Of a DNA stretch of 5,606 nucleotides, positions 1-5,537 are shown piece after piece (within the stretch, counting starts at the first letter, position 1; each line of letters opens with the position of its first letter). The DNA comes from Streptomyces katrae. GTDB lineage: Bacteria; Actinomycetota; Actinomycetes; Streptomycetales; Streptomycetaceae. The stretch lies in assembly GCF_000966975.1 (NCBI RefSeq), contig NZ_JZWV01001225.1:1-5606 (forward strand), written 5' to 3'. A model generated the notes under the pieces. The model worked only from the letters and a program-made list of their open reading frames with translations. It had not been told where the DNA came from and ran no database searches. The position numbers and the translations under genes are program-made.

Positions 1-1
1 C

Positions 2-813
2 ATCGGCACCCACCCCATGGCCGGCAAGGAGCGCTCCGGCCCGCTGGCCGCGACGGCGGACCTGTTCGAGGGCCGCCCCTGGGTGCTGACCCCGACCCGG
101 GACACCGACCACGAGGTGCTGAACCTCGCGCTGGAGCTCGTCGCCCTGTGCCGGGCCGTCCCCGTGGTGATGGACGCCGACGCCCACGACCGGGCGGTCG
201 CGCTGGTCTCCCACACCCCGCAGCTGGTCTCCAGCATGGTCGCCGCCCGCCTGGAGGAGGCCGACGAGACCGCGGTCCGGCTGTGCGGGCAGAGCATCCG
301 CGACGTGACCCGGATCGGGTCCGGCTGTGCGGGCAGGGCATCCGCGACGTGACCCGGATCGCCGCCTCCGACCCCCGGATGTGGGTGGAGATCCTCTCCG
401 CCAACCCCGGGCCGGTCGCCGACGTCCTCGCGGGCATCGCCGCCGACCTGGAGGAGACGGTGGAGGCCCTGCGCGGCCTCCAGTCCGCCGACGAGGCCAA
501 GCGGCGGGGCGGGGCCGCGGGCATCGAGGACGTGCTGAAGCGCGGCAACGCCGGACGGGTCCGGGTCCCCGGCAAGCACGGCGCGGCGCCCATGGCCTAC
601 GAGACGGTCGGGGTGTTCATCAGCGACAAGCCCGGCGAGCTCGCGCGGATCTTCGCCGACGCCGGGCGGGCCGGGGTCAACATCGAGGACGTGCGGATCG
701 AGCACGCGACGGGCCAACAGGCCGGTCTGGTCCAGCTCATGGTGGAGCCGCGGGCCGTCGCCGGCCTGACGGCCGAGCTGCGGGAGCGGGGCTGGGCGCT
801 GCGCCAGCAGTAG
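2..813 (+). pseudogene. tyrA: Prephenate dehydrogenase, 5'-partial, frameshifted by a 44-bp duplication
   Basis: TyrA oxidatively decarboxylates prephenate to 4-hydroxyphenylpyruvate with NAD(P)+, the tyrosine branch of aromatic amino acid synthesis. The gene enters from the left edge, so the Rossmann domain is outside the window. The first frame (from base 2) starts with GTHPMAGKERSG, the catalytic-histidine motif of the family, continues through SHTPQLVSSMVAARLEEADE, and reaches GQSIRDVTRI before a second copy of the same 44 bp throws it out of frame to a TGA at 350-352. The rest is in the next frame: GQGIRDVTRIAASDP, then a helical dimerisation region, then an ACT domain (about 592-810, beginning MAYETVGVFISDKPGELARI) ending at TAG 811-813. 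Removing 44 bp leaves 255 continuous visible residues. As written, the product would lose the C-terminal half and the ACT domain, which in this family is thought to mediate tyrosine feedback. The downstream frame is well preserved, so the lesion is recent or a sequence error. Confidence 0.9.
274..361 (+). repeat. 44-bp tandem duplication inside tyrA
   Basis: Bases 274-317 and 318-361 are two head-to-tail copies of one 44-bp unit that differ at a single base (A293 versus G337). Because 44 is not a multiple of three, the second copy shifts the frame. Copy 1 encodes VRLCGQSIRDVTRI and copy 2 encodes VRLCGQGIRDVTRI in the following frame. Glycine is what I expect at the variable position from the family pattern G-x-R-D-x-T-R-I-A, so copy 2 looks ancestral and copy 1 carries a G-to-S change. 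No transposon end, inverted repeat or longer flanking homology is visible, so a replication slip or an assembly error are the simplest causes. Confidence 0.95.
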
Positions 814-831
814 CCCGGGCGCGGCGCCGTC

Positions 832-852
832 GCCGGGGGCTCCGCCCCCGGC
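832..852 (+). terminator. GC-rich hairpin after tyrA, probable factor-independent terminator
   Basis: A perfect 9-bp stem (GCCGGGGGC at 832-840, GCCCCCGGC at 844-852) closes a TCC loop, 18 bases after the tyrA stop. There is no U-tract, which is usual for Streptomyces terminators. The hairpin and the following CCCCCGCGCCTCAATCGCCGG resemble a sequence I remember as recurring many times between Streptomyces genes. It could separate tyrA transcription from cmk, or only stabilise the mRNA end. Confidence 0.55.
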
Positions 853-867
853 CCCCGCGCCTCAATC

Positions 868-897
868 GCCGGCGGGGCCGTTGTGGCCGGCGGGGCC
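868..897 (+). repeat. 12-bp direct repeat between tyrA and cmk
   Basis: GCCGGCGGGGCC occurs at 868-879 and again at 886-897, 18 bp apart. The first copy belongs to the interspersed-repeat-like block after the hairpin. A further imperfect stem is possible at 908-913 with 925-930 (ACCGGG / CCCGGT). No convincing -10/-35 promoter pair was found between 853 and 978, so where cmk transcription starts is not clear. Confidence 0.5.
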
Positions 898-978
898 ATG
901 GGCCGGGACCGGGGGGTTCCGGGGCCCGGTAACCTGGTGAGGGGCGCTATTGGCGCGCCCGGACACGTACGCGCAACC

Positions 979-985
979 AGGAAGG
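979..985 (+). promoter_or_regulatory. Ribosome binding site of cmk
   Basis: AGGAAGG lies 10 bases upstream of the GTG at 996 and fixes that GTG as the cmk start. The in-frame GTG at 1020 has no such element and would begin almost at the P-loop strand. Confidence 0.75.
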
Positions 986-995
986 TGCCCGCACC

Positions 996-1697
996 GTGGA
1001 ATCCGCAGCTCCGTCCGCCGTGATCGTCGCCATCGACGGTCCCTCCGGCACGGGCAAGTCCAGCACCTCCAAGGCCGTGGCCGCCAAGCTCGGGCTGCGC
1101 TACCTGGACACCGGTGCCCAGTACCGGGCCATCACCTGGTGGATGATCACCAACGGCATCGACACCGACGACCCGCAGGCGATCGCCCTCGCCGCCGGCA
1201 AGCCGGCCATAGTCTCCGGTACGGACCCCTCCGCCCCCACCATCACCGTGGACGGCCAGGACGCTTCCGGCCCGATCCGCTCCCAGGAGGTCACCTCCAA
1301 GGTCAGCGCCGTCAGCGCCGTCCCCGAGGTGCGCACCCTGATCACCGACCTCCAGCGCTCCATCGCCGCCGAAGCGGCCGCAGAGGCCGACGGCATCGTC
1401 GTCGAGGGCCGGGACATCGGCACCACCGTCCTGCCCGACGCCGACCTGAAGATCTTCCTGACCGCCTCCGCCGAGGCCCGCGCGGCCCGCCGCAGCGGCG
1501 AACTGCGCGGCAAGGAGGCCACGGACCTCGCCGCCACCAAGGAAGCCCTGATCAAGCGGGACGCCGCCGACTCCGGCCGCAAGACCTCCCCGCTGGCCAA
1601 GGCCGCCGACGCCGTCGAGGTGGACACCACCGAGCTCACCCTCGACCAGGTCATCGAATGCGTCGTGACCCTGGTGGAAGAGCGGCGGAGCAGGTGA
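996..1697 (+). CDS. cmk: Cytidylate kinase (CMP/dCMP kinase)
   Basis: Transfers phosphate from ATP to CMP or dCMP, giving CDP/dCDP for nucleic acid and CDP-lipid synthesis; cytosolic and monomeric in the family. The 233-residue product is of normal length. Visible motifs in order: P-loop GPSGTGKS at residues 15-22; LDTGAQYRA at 37-45, the NMP-binding start, with Gln where many homologues have Met; an inserted CMP-binding region around 60-125; GRDIGT at 138-143; and KRDAADSGRKTSPL at 187-200, carrying the lid Arg/Asp residues that bind nucleotide in this family. The GTG start is chosen because AGGAAGG sits 10 bases upstream. The stop TGA overlaps the GTG of the next gene in a GTGA, indicating translational coupling with the acyltransferase. 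It follows tyrA after a 182-bp gap containing a terminator-like hairpin, so it may have its own promoter. Nothing is missing or broken. Confidence 0.96.
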   Translation: MESAAPSAVIVAIDGPSGTGKSSTSKAVAAKLGLRYLDTGAQYRAITWWMITNGIDTDDPQAIALAAGKPAIVSGTDPSAPTITVDGQDASGPIRSQEVTSKVSAVSAVPEVRTLITDLQRSIAAEAAAEADGIVVEGRDIGTTVLPDADLKIFLTASAEARAARRSGELRGKEATDLAATKEALIKRDAADSGRKTSPLAKAADAVEVDTTELTLDQVIECVVTLVEERRSR

Positions 1698-2341
1698 GCG
1701 ATACGCCCTCCCTCAAGGGTGCGGCGGTCGGCAGACGTATCGGAATCGGGCTCATGTACGGGCTCTGGAAGCCGCGTGTGCTGGGTGCCTGGAAGGTACC
1801 CGCCACCGGCCCGGTCATCCTGGCCGTGAACCACGCCCACAACATCGACGGCCCCCTGGTCATGGGCACCGCGCCCCGGCCGCTGCACTTCCTGATCAAG
1901 AAGGAGGCCTTCGTCGGCCCCCTCGGCCCCTTCCTGGAGGGGATCGGGCAGGTGAAGGTGGATCGCTCCGGCACCGACCGGACCGCGGTCACCCGGGCCC
2001 TGGAGGTCCTCGGCAACGGCGGGGCCCTGGGGATATTCCCCGAGGGCACCCGCGGCGACGGGGACTTCGCGTCCCTGCGCGCCGGCCTCGCCTACTTCGC
2101 GGTCCGCAGCGGCGCGCCCATAGTGCCGGTCGCCGTCCTCGGCAGCACCGACGCCAAGGGCCGGCTCGTCAAGGGCCTGCCCCCGCTGCGCAGCCGCGTC
2201 GACATCGTCTTCGGCTCCGCCTTCGAGGCCGGGGACGGCACGGGCCGCCGTACGCGGACCGCGCTGGACGCGGCCACCGTGCGCGTCCAGGACCGGCTGA
2301 CCGCCCACCTGGCCGACGCCAAGCGCCTCACCGGGCGCTGA
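1694..2341 (+). CDS. Lysophospholipid acyltransferase, PlsC family (1-acyl-glycerol-3-phosphate acyltransferase)
   Basis: Probably acylates lysophosphatidic acid to phosphatidic acid at the inner face of the membrane, though the family also contains other lysolipid acyltransferases and the acceptor cannot be read from sequence. The 215-residue product carries the acyltransferase blocks in order: NHAHNID at 46-52, giving the catalytic H47-x4-D52; GQVKVDRSG at 85-93; FPEGTRG at 115-121, the phosphate-binding block; and IVPVAVLG at 143-150. There is no clear signal peptide or strong membrane helix, only a short apolar stretch near residues 16-33, suggesting peripheral membrane attachment. The start is the GTG overlapping the cmk stop as GTGA. 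The nearest Shine-Dalgarno-like bases are GGAAG at 1676-1680 (13 bases away) and GGAG at 1687-1690 (3 bases away); neither is ideally spaced, which fits re-initiation after cmk. The open frame continues upstream inside cmk, but that is an out-of-frame shadow. Confidence 0.9.
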   Translation: MSDTPSLKGAAVGRRIGIGLMYGLWKPRVLGAWKVPATGPVILAVNHAHNIDGPLVMGTAPRPLHFLIKKEAFVGPLGPFLEGIGQVKVDRSGTDRTAVTRALEVLGNGGALGIFPEGTRGDGDFASLRAGLAYFAVRSGAPIVPVAVLGSTDAKGRLVKGLPPLRSRVDIVFGSAFEAGDGTGRRTRTALDAATVRVQDRLTAHLADAKRLTGR

Positions 2342-2360
2342 GCGAGACTTGAACCCAGTA

Positions 2361-2399
2361 GTGGTGCCCGCCCGTGCGGACGACACCACCGACCACCAC
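2361..2399 (+). other. Possible leader hairpin before der with two alternative 3' arms
   Basis: GTGGTG at 2361-2366 can pair with CACCAC at 2384-2389, enclosing a second small stem CCGC/GCGG (2368-2371 / 2376-2379). An identical CACCAC at 2394-2399, 10 bases on, can pair with the same 5' arm instead. The structure ends 7 bases before the der ribosome binding site. It may be chance in GC-rich DNA; no regulatory role is shown. Confidence 0.3.
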
Positions 2400-2406
2400 G
2401 AACGAC

Positions 2407-2412
2407 GAGGAA
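2407..2412 (+). promoter_or_regulatory. Ribosome binding site of der
   Basis: GAGGAA lies 8 bases before the ATG at 2421 and selects it over the in-frame TTG at 2349, which would add 24 residues and has no ribosome binding site. Confidence 0.8.
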
Positions 2413-2420
2413 CGGACTTC

Positions 2421-3884
2421 ATGAACGACCAGCACGACCACGGAGCACTTGGCGACGCCGAGTACGCGGAGTTCATGGAGCTCGCCGCGGAGGAAGGCTT
2501 CGACCTCGAGGAGGTCGAGGACGCCATCGGCGAGGCCGGTCACGGACCGCTGCCCGTCCTCGCCGTCGTCGGCCGCCCCAACGTCGGCAAGTCGACCTTG
2601 GTCAACCGCATCATCGGCCGCCGCGAGGCCGTCGTCGAGGACAAGCCGGGCGTCACCCGCGACCGCGTGACCTACGAGGCCGAGTGGGCCGGCCGCCGCT
2701 TCAAGGTCGTCGACACCGGCGGCTGGGAGCAGGACGTCCTCGGCATCGACGCCTCCGTCGCCGCCCAGGCCGAGTACGCCATCGAGACCGCCGACGCGGT
2801 CGTCTTCGTCGTGGACGCCAAGGTCGGCGCCACCGACAGCGACGAGGCCGTCGTCAAGCTGCTGCGCCGGGCCGGCAAGCCCGTCGTCCTGTGCGCCAAC
2901 AAGGTCGACGGCCAGAGCGGCGAGGCCGACGCGGCCTACCTGTGGTCCCTGGGCCTGGGCCAGCCGTACCCGGTCTCCTCGCTGCACGGCCGCGGCACGG
3001 GCGACATGCTCGACGCCGTCCTGGACGTCCTGCCCGAGGCCCCCGAGCAGACCTTCGGCGGCGCGCCGATGGGCGGCCCGCGCCGCATCGCCCTGATCGG
3101 ACGTCCGAACGTCGGCAAGTCCTCCCTCCTGAACAAGGTGGCCCGCGAGGACCGCGTCGTCGTCAACGAGCTGGCCGGCACCACCCGTGACCCGGTCGAC
3201 GAGCTGATCGAGCTCGGCGGGGTCACCTGGAAGTTCGTCGACACGGCCGGCATCCGCAAGAAGGTCCACCTCCAGCAGGGCGCCGACTACTACGCCTCGC
3301 TGCGCACGGCCGCGGCCGTGGAGAAGGCGGAGGTGGCGGTCATCCTGATCGACACCACCGAGTCCATCAGCGTCCAGGACCAGCGCATCATCACCATGGC
3401 CGTCGAAGCCGGCCGCGCCATCGTGATCGCGTACAACAAGTGGGACGAGCTGGACGAGGAGCGCCGCTACTACCTCGAGCGCGAGATCGAGACCGAGATG
3501 CAGCAGGTCTCCTGGGCGCCCCGGGTCAACGTCTCGGCGAAGACCGGCCGCCACATGGAGAAGCTGGTCCCGGCGATCGAGACCGCCCTCGCGGGCTGGG
3601 AGACGCGCGTCCCCACCGGCCGTCTGAACGCCTTCCTCGGTGAGATCGTCGCCGCGCACCCGCACCCGATCCGCGGCGGCAAGCAGCCCCGCATCCTGTT
3701 CGGTACCCAGGCGGGCAGCAAGCCGCCGCGGTTCGTCCTCTTCGCCTCCGGCTTCCTGGAGCACGGCTACCGGCGCTTCATCGAGCGCCGCCTGCGCGAG
3801 GAGTTCGGCTTCGAGGGCACCCCGCTGCACATCTCGGTGCGGGTGCGCGAGAAGCGCGGCGCCCAGTACAAGAAGAAGAAGTAG
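2421..3884 (+). CDS. der: Ribosome-assembly GTPase Der (EngA), tandem G domains
   Basis: Der is an essential cytoplasmic GTPase that binds the 50S subunit and helps its late maturation. The 487-residue product starts with an acidic, Asp/Glu-rich extension (residues 1-43) that I regard as typical of actinobacterial Der and absent from shorter homologues. G domain 1: GRPNVGKS 51-58, PGVTRD 76-81, DTGG 98-101, NKVD 160-163. An acidic/Pro/Gly linker follows at about 200-220. G domain 2: GRPNVGKS 227-234, AGTTRD 252-257, DTAG 274-277, NKWD 339-342, SAK 372-374. The KH-like C-terminal domain spans about 395-476 (ending [18 protein letters not shown]) and a basic KKKK tail closes the protein. All nucleotide-binding motifs are intact. 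It lies 79 bp after the acyltransferase on the same strand, probably the last gene of that group, because the next gene converges on it with only 16 bp between the stop codons. Confidence 0.97.
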   Translation: MNDQHDHGALGDAEYAEFMELAAEEGFDLEEVEDAIGEAGHGPLPVLAVVGRPNVGKSTLVNRIIGRREAVVEDKPGVTRDRVTYEAEWAGRRFKVVDTGGWEQDVLGIDASVAAQAEYAIETADAVVFVVDAKVGATDSDEAVVKLLRRAGKPVVLCANKVDGQSGEADAAYLWSLGLGQPYPVSSLHGRGTGDMLDAVLDVLPEAPEQTFGGAPMGGPRRIALIGRPNVGKSSLLNKVAREDRVVVNELAGTTRDPVDELIELGGVTWKFVDTAGIRKKVHLQQGADYYASLRTAAAVEKAEVAVILIDTTESISVQDQRIITMAVEAGRAIVIAYNKWDELDEERRYYLEREIETEMQQVSWAPRVNVSAKTGRHMEKLVPAIETALAGWETRVPTGRLNAFLGEIVAAHPHPIRGGKQPRILFGTQAGSKPPRFVLFASGFLEHGYRRFIERRLREEFGFEGTPLHISVRVREKRGAQYKKKK

Positions 3885-3897
3885 CGGCCGCGGGCCG
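3885..3897. terminator. Short hairpin between convergent genes (weak terminator candidate)
   Basis: CGGCC (3885-3889) and GGCCG (3893-3897) form a 5-bp stem around GCG in the 16-bp space between the der stop and the stop of the opposing gene. It is symmetrical, so it could serve both directions, but it is short and has no U-tract; read-through or collision of the two convergent transcripts is possible. Confidence 0.25.
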
Positions 3898-3900
3898 GGG

Positions 3901-4410
3901 TCAGTAGCCCCGGCGCGGAGCGGGCGGCAGGGCCGCCGGGATGTGCTGCATCCCGGTGTGGTGCTGCCGCCCGTCGCCGTATCCGGAGCCCGGTCCGGCC
4001 CCGGACGCCGATACCGCGACGGCGGTCCCGGCGTGCGCGTACAGGGGCTGCGGGACGACCGGAGCGGGCGGGTACGCGGGCTGCCAGGGGTCGGCGCGCT
4101 GCCATGCGGAACCGTTCCACCCGGCGGCGTACGAACCGCTGCCGTGGGAGAGGCCGGAGGACCCGGAGTACGAGGACCCGGAGTACGAGGAGCCGTACGA
4201 GGACCCGTACGAGAAGGCGGTGAAGCCGAGGTCCTCCTCGCCGCTCCGGTCGCCCGGCAGGGCCCGGAAGGCCCGCAGGTACTCCGAGTACAGGGCGTCG
4301 AAGATCGGGGTGTGCGAGGCGGCCGGAGCGTGGTCCCGGTCCAGTGCGGGGCGCATCGGGGGGACGCTGCTCGGATGGGACGGGGCGCGGGAGGGGTCGT
4401 ATGCATGCAC
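3901..4410 (-). CDS. Hypothetical protein with Ser/Gly/Tyr-rich low-complexity tract
   Basis: Up to 169 residues, function unknown. The N-terminal part is Pro-rich. Residues 34-66 (TPIFDALYSEYLRAFRALPG then DRSGEEDLGFTAF) look like an ordered, amphipathic helical segment; I recall similar segments in small Streptomyces proteins next to der, so this is probably the conserved part. Residues 67-84 are four tandem Ser-Tyr-Gly/Ser units, followed by a disordered Gly/Ser/Pro/Ala/Tyr-rich tail with scattered His and Trp, ending PAPRRGY. There is no signal peptide, membrane segment or cysteine. Codon third positions are strongly G/C on this strand, supporting it as the coding one. The start is uncertain: the GTG at 4410 is the first possible (a TGA lies one codon upstream), while ATG at 4354-4356 gives 151 residues; neither has a Shine-Dalgarno sequence. 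It probably has its own promoter, since a strong terminator lies upstream at 4471-4508. It converges on der. Confidence 0.75.
   Translation of the reverse strand: MHAYDPSRAPSHPSSVPPMRPALDRDHAPAASHTPIFDALYSEYLRAFRALPGDRSGEEDLGFTAFSYGSSYGSSYSGSSYSGSSGLSHGSGSYAAGWNGSAWQRADPWQPAYPPAPVVPQPLYAHAGTAVAVSASGAGPGSGYGDGRQHHTGMQHIPAALPPAPRRGY
4159..4212 (-). repeat. 54-bp tandem repeat encoding Ser-Tyr-Gly/Ser units
   Basis: On the plus strand the array is two identical 15-bp units (GGACCCGGAGTACGA at 4159-4173 and 4174-4188) followed by two 12-bp units (GGAGCCGTACGA at 4189-4200, GGACCCGTACGA at 4201-4212). The 15-bp unit is the 12-bp unit with one extra GGA. All units are multiples of three, so gain or loss keeps the reading frame of the minus-strand gene, giving SYGS SYGS SYSGS SYSGS. 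Near-identity of units suggests recent slippage growth. Confidence 0.9.
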
Positions 4411-4470
4411 GTATCAGCCAACGAAACGCGGGCCCTGCGGATGCGGGGTGACGGGGCGTAAAACGCAGAT

Positions 4471-4508
4471 CGCCGGGGGTGCGCGGGACGGACCGCGCAC
4501 CCCCGGCG
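4471..4508 (-). terminator. Strong stem-loop terminator between the two minus-strand genes
   Basis: A perfect 16-bp stem (4471-4486 with 4493-4508; CGCCGGGGGTGCGCGG and its complement) encloses a 6-base loop. Read on the minus strand it lies 68 bases after the stop of the 4577-5389 gene and is followed by ATCTGCGTTTT, so a T-run begins 7 bases after the stem. It most likely ends that gene's transcript; the symmetrical stem might also stop plus-strand read-through. Smaller hairpins precede it: CCTCC/GGAGG at 4521-4525/4533-4537 and GCCG/CGGC at 4545-4556, the latter closing a GAAA loop on the minus strand. Confidence 0.85.
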
Positions 4509-4576
4509 CATGCCGCCCGGCCTCCTTCGTGGGGAGGACGGGCAGCCGTTTCCGGCGGGGAGGGAAGGCTTCGGGT

Positions 4577-5389
4577 TCAGGCGCCCGCGGCACCCGCGAG
4601 GGGCATGGAGGCCGCGACGAGCTTGCCGTTGCTCGCGGCCTTGTCCAGGGCGTCGCGGAGCAGGTCCTCGCGCGGCTGCTGGCCGATGGAGCCGACGGGG
4701 GCGGCGTACACCAGGACCCGCTGGGTCTTGTTGACCGCGGCCCGCCAGCCGTCGGTGACGGACAGCGCCTGGTGCGCCTGCCACCAGGAGGCCTGGGGGC
4801 CGCCGCCGACGCCGGGCTGGAGCACCGCGTGCAGCTGGCCGCCGGCGAGCAGGACGGACCAGCCCTCCAGGGCGGACGGCACCTGGTTGGTGTCGGTGAC
4901 GGGGATGAAGCCCTGCTCGATGAGGAGCGGCAGGAAGTCGTCGCCGGGGCCGGTGGTGCCGGGGCGGGCGATCGGTGCGGTCGGCTCGACGACGAGCGCG
5001 GGGTGCAGCTCGCCGTTGATCAGGATGAGGCCGCTGGTGATGCCGAGGACGGCCTGGCCGCCGGGGACGCTCTGCGGGACCTCGCCGGCGGCCGCCTGCT
5101 CCGGGGCGGGGCTGTCACCGGTGATGCTGCGGACCGCACCCTGGAGTTCGGCCTCGGAGACCGTGACGACCTGGGAGGGGATGCAGCCGGCGTGGGCGAA
5201 GGCGAGGACGGCCGTCTCCTCCCCCACGAACAGCACGGTGCTCGTCGGGTCGGTCTCGGGGTCGCCGGGGGTGCGGCAGGAGGTGCAGTCGTAACTGCCC
5301 GGGGCGTCGTCGCCGGTGAGCAGCCTGTCGGCTTCTTCGTCACCGATCTCGGCACGTACCTCAAGACTGACGTCGAGCATGCGCGGCAC
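4577..5389 (-). CDS. Hypothetical protein with CxxC...HxxC putative zinc site
   Basis: A 270-residue protein of unknown function. It has no signal peptide or membrane helix, so it is probably cytoplasmic. Near the N-terminus C35-T-S-C38 is followed after 27 residues by H66-A-G-C69; between them lies a predicted beta-hairpin (VLFVGEETAVLAFA, 52-65). CxxC, hairpin, then HxxC at a helix start is the layout of a treble-clef zinc site; these are the only cysteines. A Pro/Ala/Gln-rich linker spans about 92-112. The rest appears alpha/beta, with two similar strand pairs (GLILINGELHPALVVEP at 120-136 and WSVLLAGGQLHAVLQPG at 177-193), a Trp-rich segment (W202, W203, W215) and a C-terminal helix near 239-254. 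The GTG start at 5389 is chosen because AGGAG (5397-5401, minus strand) lies 7 bases upstream; an ATG at 5404 overlaps that element and has none of its own, and an ATG at 5380 is 16 bases from it. It is followed by a strong terminator and so appears monocistronic. Confidence 0.85.
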   Translation of the reverse strand: MPRMLDVSLEVRAEIGDEEADRLLTGDDAPGSYDCTSCRTPGDPETDPTSTVLFVGEETAVLAFAHAGCIPSQVVTVSEAELQGAVRSITGDSPAPEQAAAGEVPQSVPGGQAVLGITSGLILINGELHPALVVEPTAPIARPGTTGPGDDFLPLLIEQGFIPVTDTNQVPSALEGWSVLLAGGQLHAVLQPGVGGGPQASWWQAHQALSVTDGWRAAVNKTQRVLVYAAPVGSIGQQPREDLLRDALDKAASNGKLVAASMPLAGAAGA

Positions 5390-5396
5390 GGGGGGG

Positions 5397-5401
5397 CTCC
5401 T
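5397..5401 (-). promoter_or_regulatory. Ribosome binding site deciding the start of the 4577-5389 gene
   Basis: AGGAG on the minus strand sits 7 bases before GTG 5389. It directly follows, and would be translated from, the in-frame ATG at 5402-5404, which argues that the longer reading from 5404 is wrong by five residues. Confidence 0.65.
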
Positions 5402-5404
5402 CAT

Positions 5405-5495
5405 TCGTGCGGAGGCCGGGGGGTTCCCGGCTCGCCGGGCTCAACGCCCGAGACTCGGCCGGGGTCACGCCGTTTGAGGGAACGGAATCGAACCG
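5405..5495 (-). promoter_or_regulatory. Upstream region of the minus-strand gene, with small overlapping inverted repeats
   Basis: No gene is visible. CCCGGC/GCCGGG (5426-5431/5434-5439), CGGGC/GCCCG (5436-5440/5446-5450) and CCGAG/CTCGG (5448-5452/5454-5458) form a run of overlapping, partly exclusive short stems just upstream of the ribosome binding site, so the 5' leader could be structured. I could not identify a convincing promoter pair. Confidence 0.3.
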
Positions 5496-5537
5496 GCCAC
5501 CCGAACGAGTGAACCGGTCGGGGGTGGCTTCGTTTTT
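5496..5537 (+). terminator. Plus-strand terminator-like stem-loop with T-run
   Basis: GCCACCCGA (5496-5504) pairs with TCGG..GGGTGGC (5518-5528) as a 9-bp stem with a two-G bulge and a 13-base loop, followed at once by TTCGTTTTT (5529-5537). This is the shape of an intrinsic terminator read left to right, yet no plus-strand gene lies to its left in this region. An alternative stem ACCGG/CCGGT (5492-5496/5514-5518) competes with it. It could end a small or antisense transcript, attenuate a gene to the right, or be chance. Confidence 0.35.

Noticed and set aside
148..330. Independent gene starting at 148 in the second tyrA frame
   Set aside because: Up to the duplication this frame is an Arg/Pro-rich shadow; only after about 319 does it encode TyrA sequence, so it is the downstream half of the frameshifted gene.
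950..1693. Upstream extension of the acyltransferase frame
   Set aside because: This stretch is an Arg/Gly-rich shadow of cmk in another frame; the real protein begins at the GTGA overlap.
2349..2420. TTG start extending Der by 24 residues
   Set aside because: No ribosome binding site, whereas ATG 2421 has GAGGAA 8 bases upstream and begins the expected acidic N-terminus.
2328..4784. Long minus-strand open frame opposite der (818 codons)
   Set aside because: It lies antisense to an unmistakable der gene, has no domain, and cuts through the hypothetical gene at 3901-4410 in a different frame.
5475..5500. tRNA-like T-arm (GGTTCGATTCC) on the minus strand
   Set aside because: The T-stem pairs only partly, no matching acceptor 5' strand (TTGAGGG-like) lies upstream at tRNA distance, and there is no CCA end or anticodon arm. 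Not a tRNA and not convincing as an attachment site.
3941..5512. Long plus-strand open frame (523 codons) across both minus-strand genes
   Set aside because: It is antisense to two genes with better codon use, has no ribosome binding site or recognisable domain, and would run through a strong terminator. Typical GC-rich shadow.
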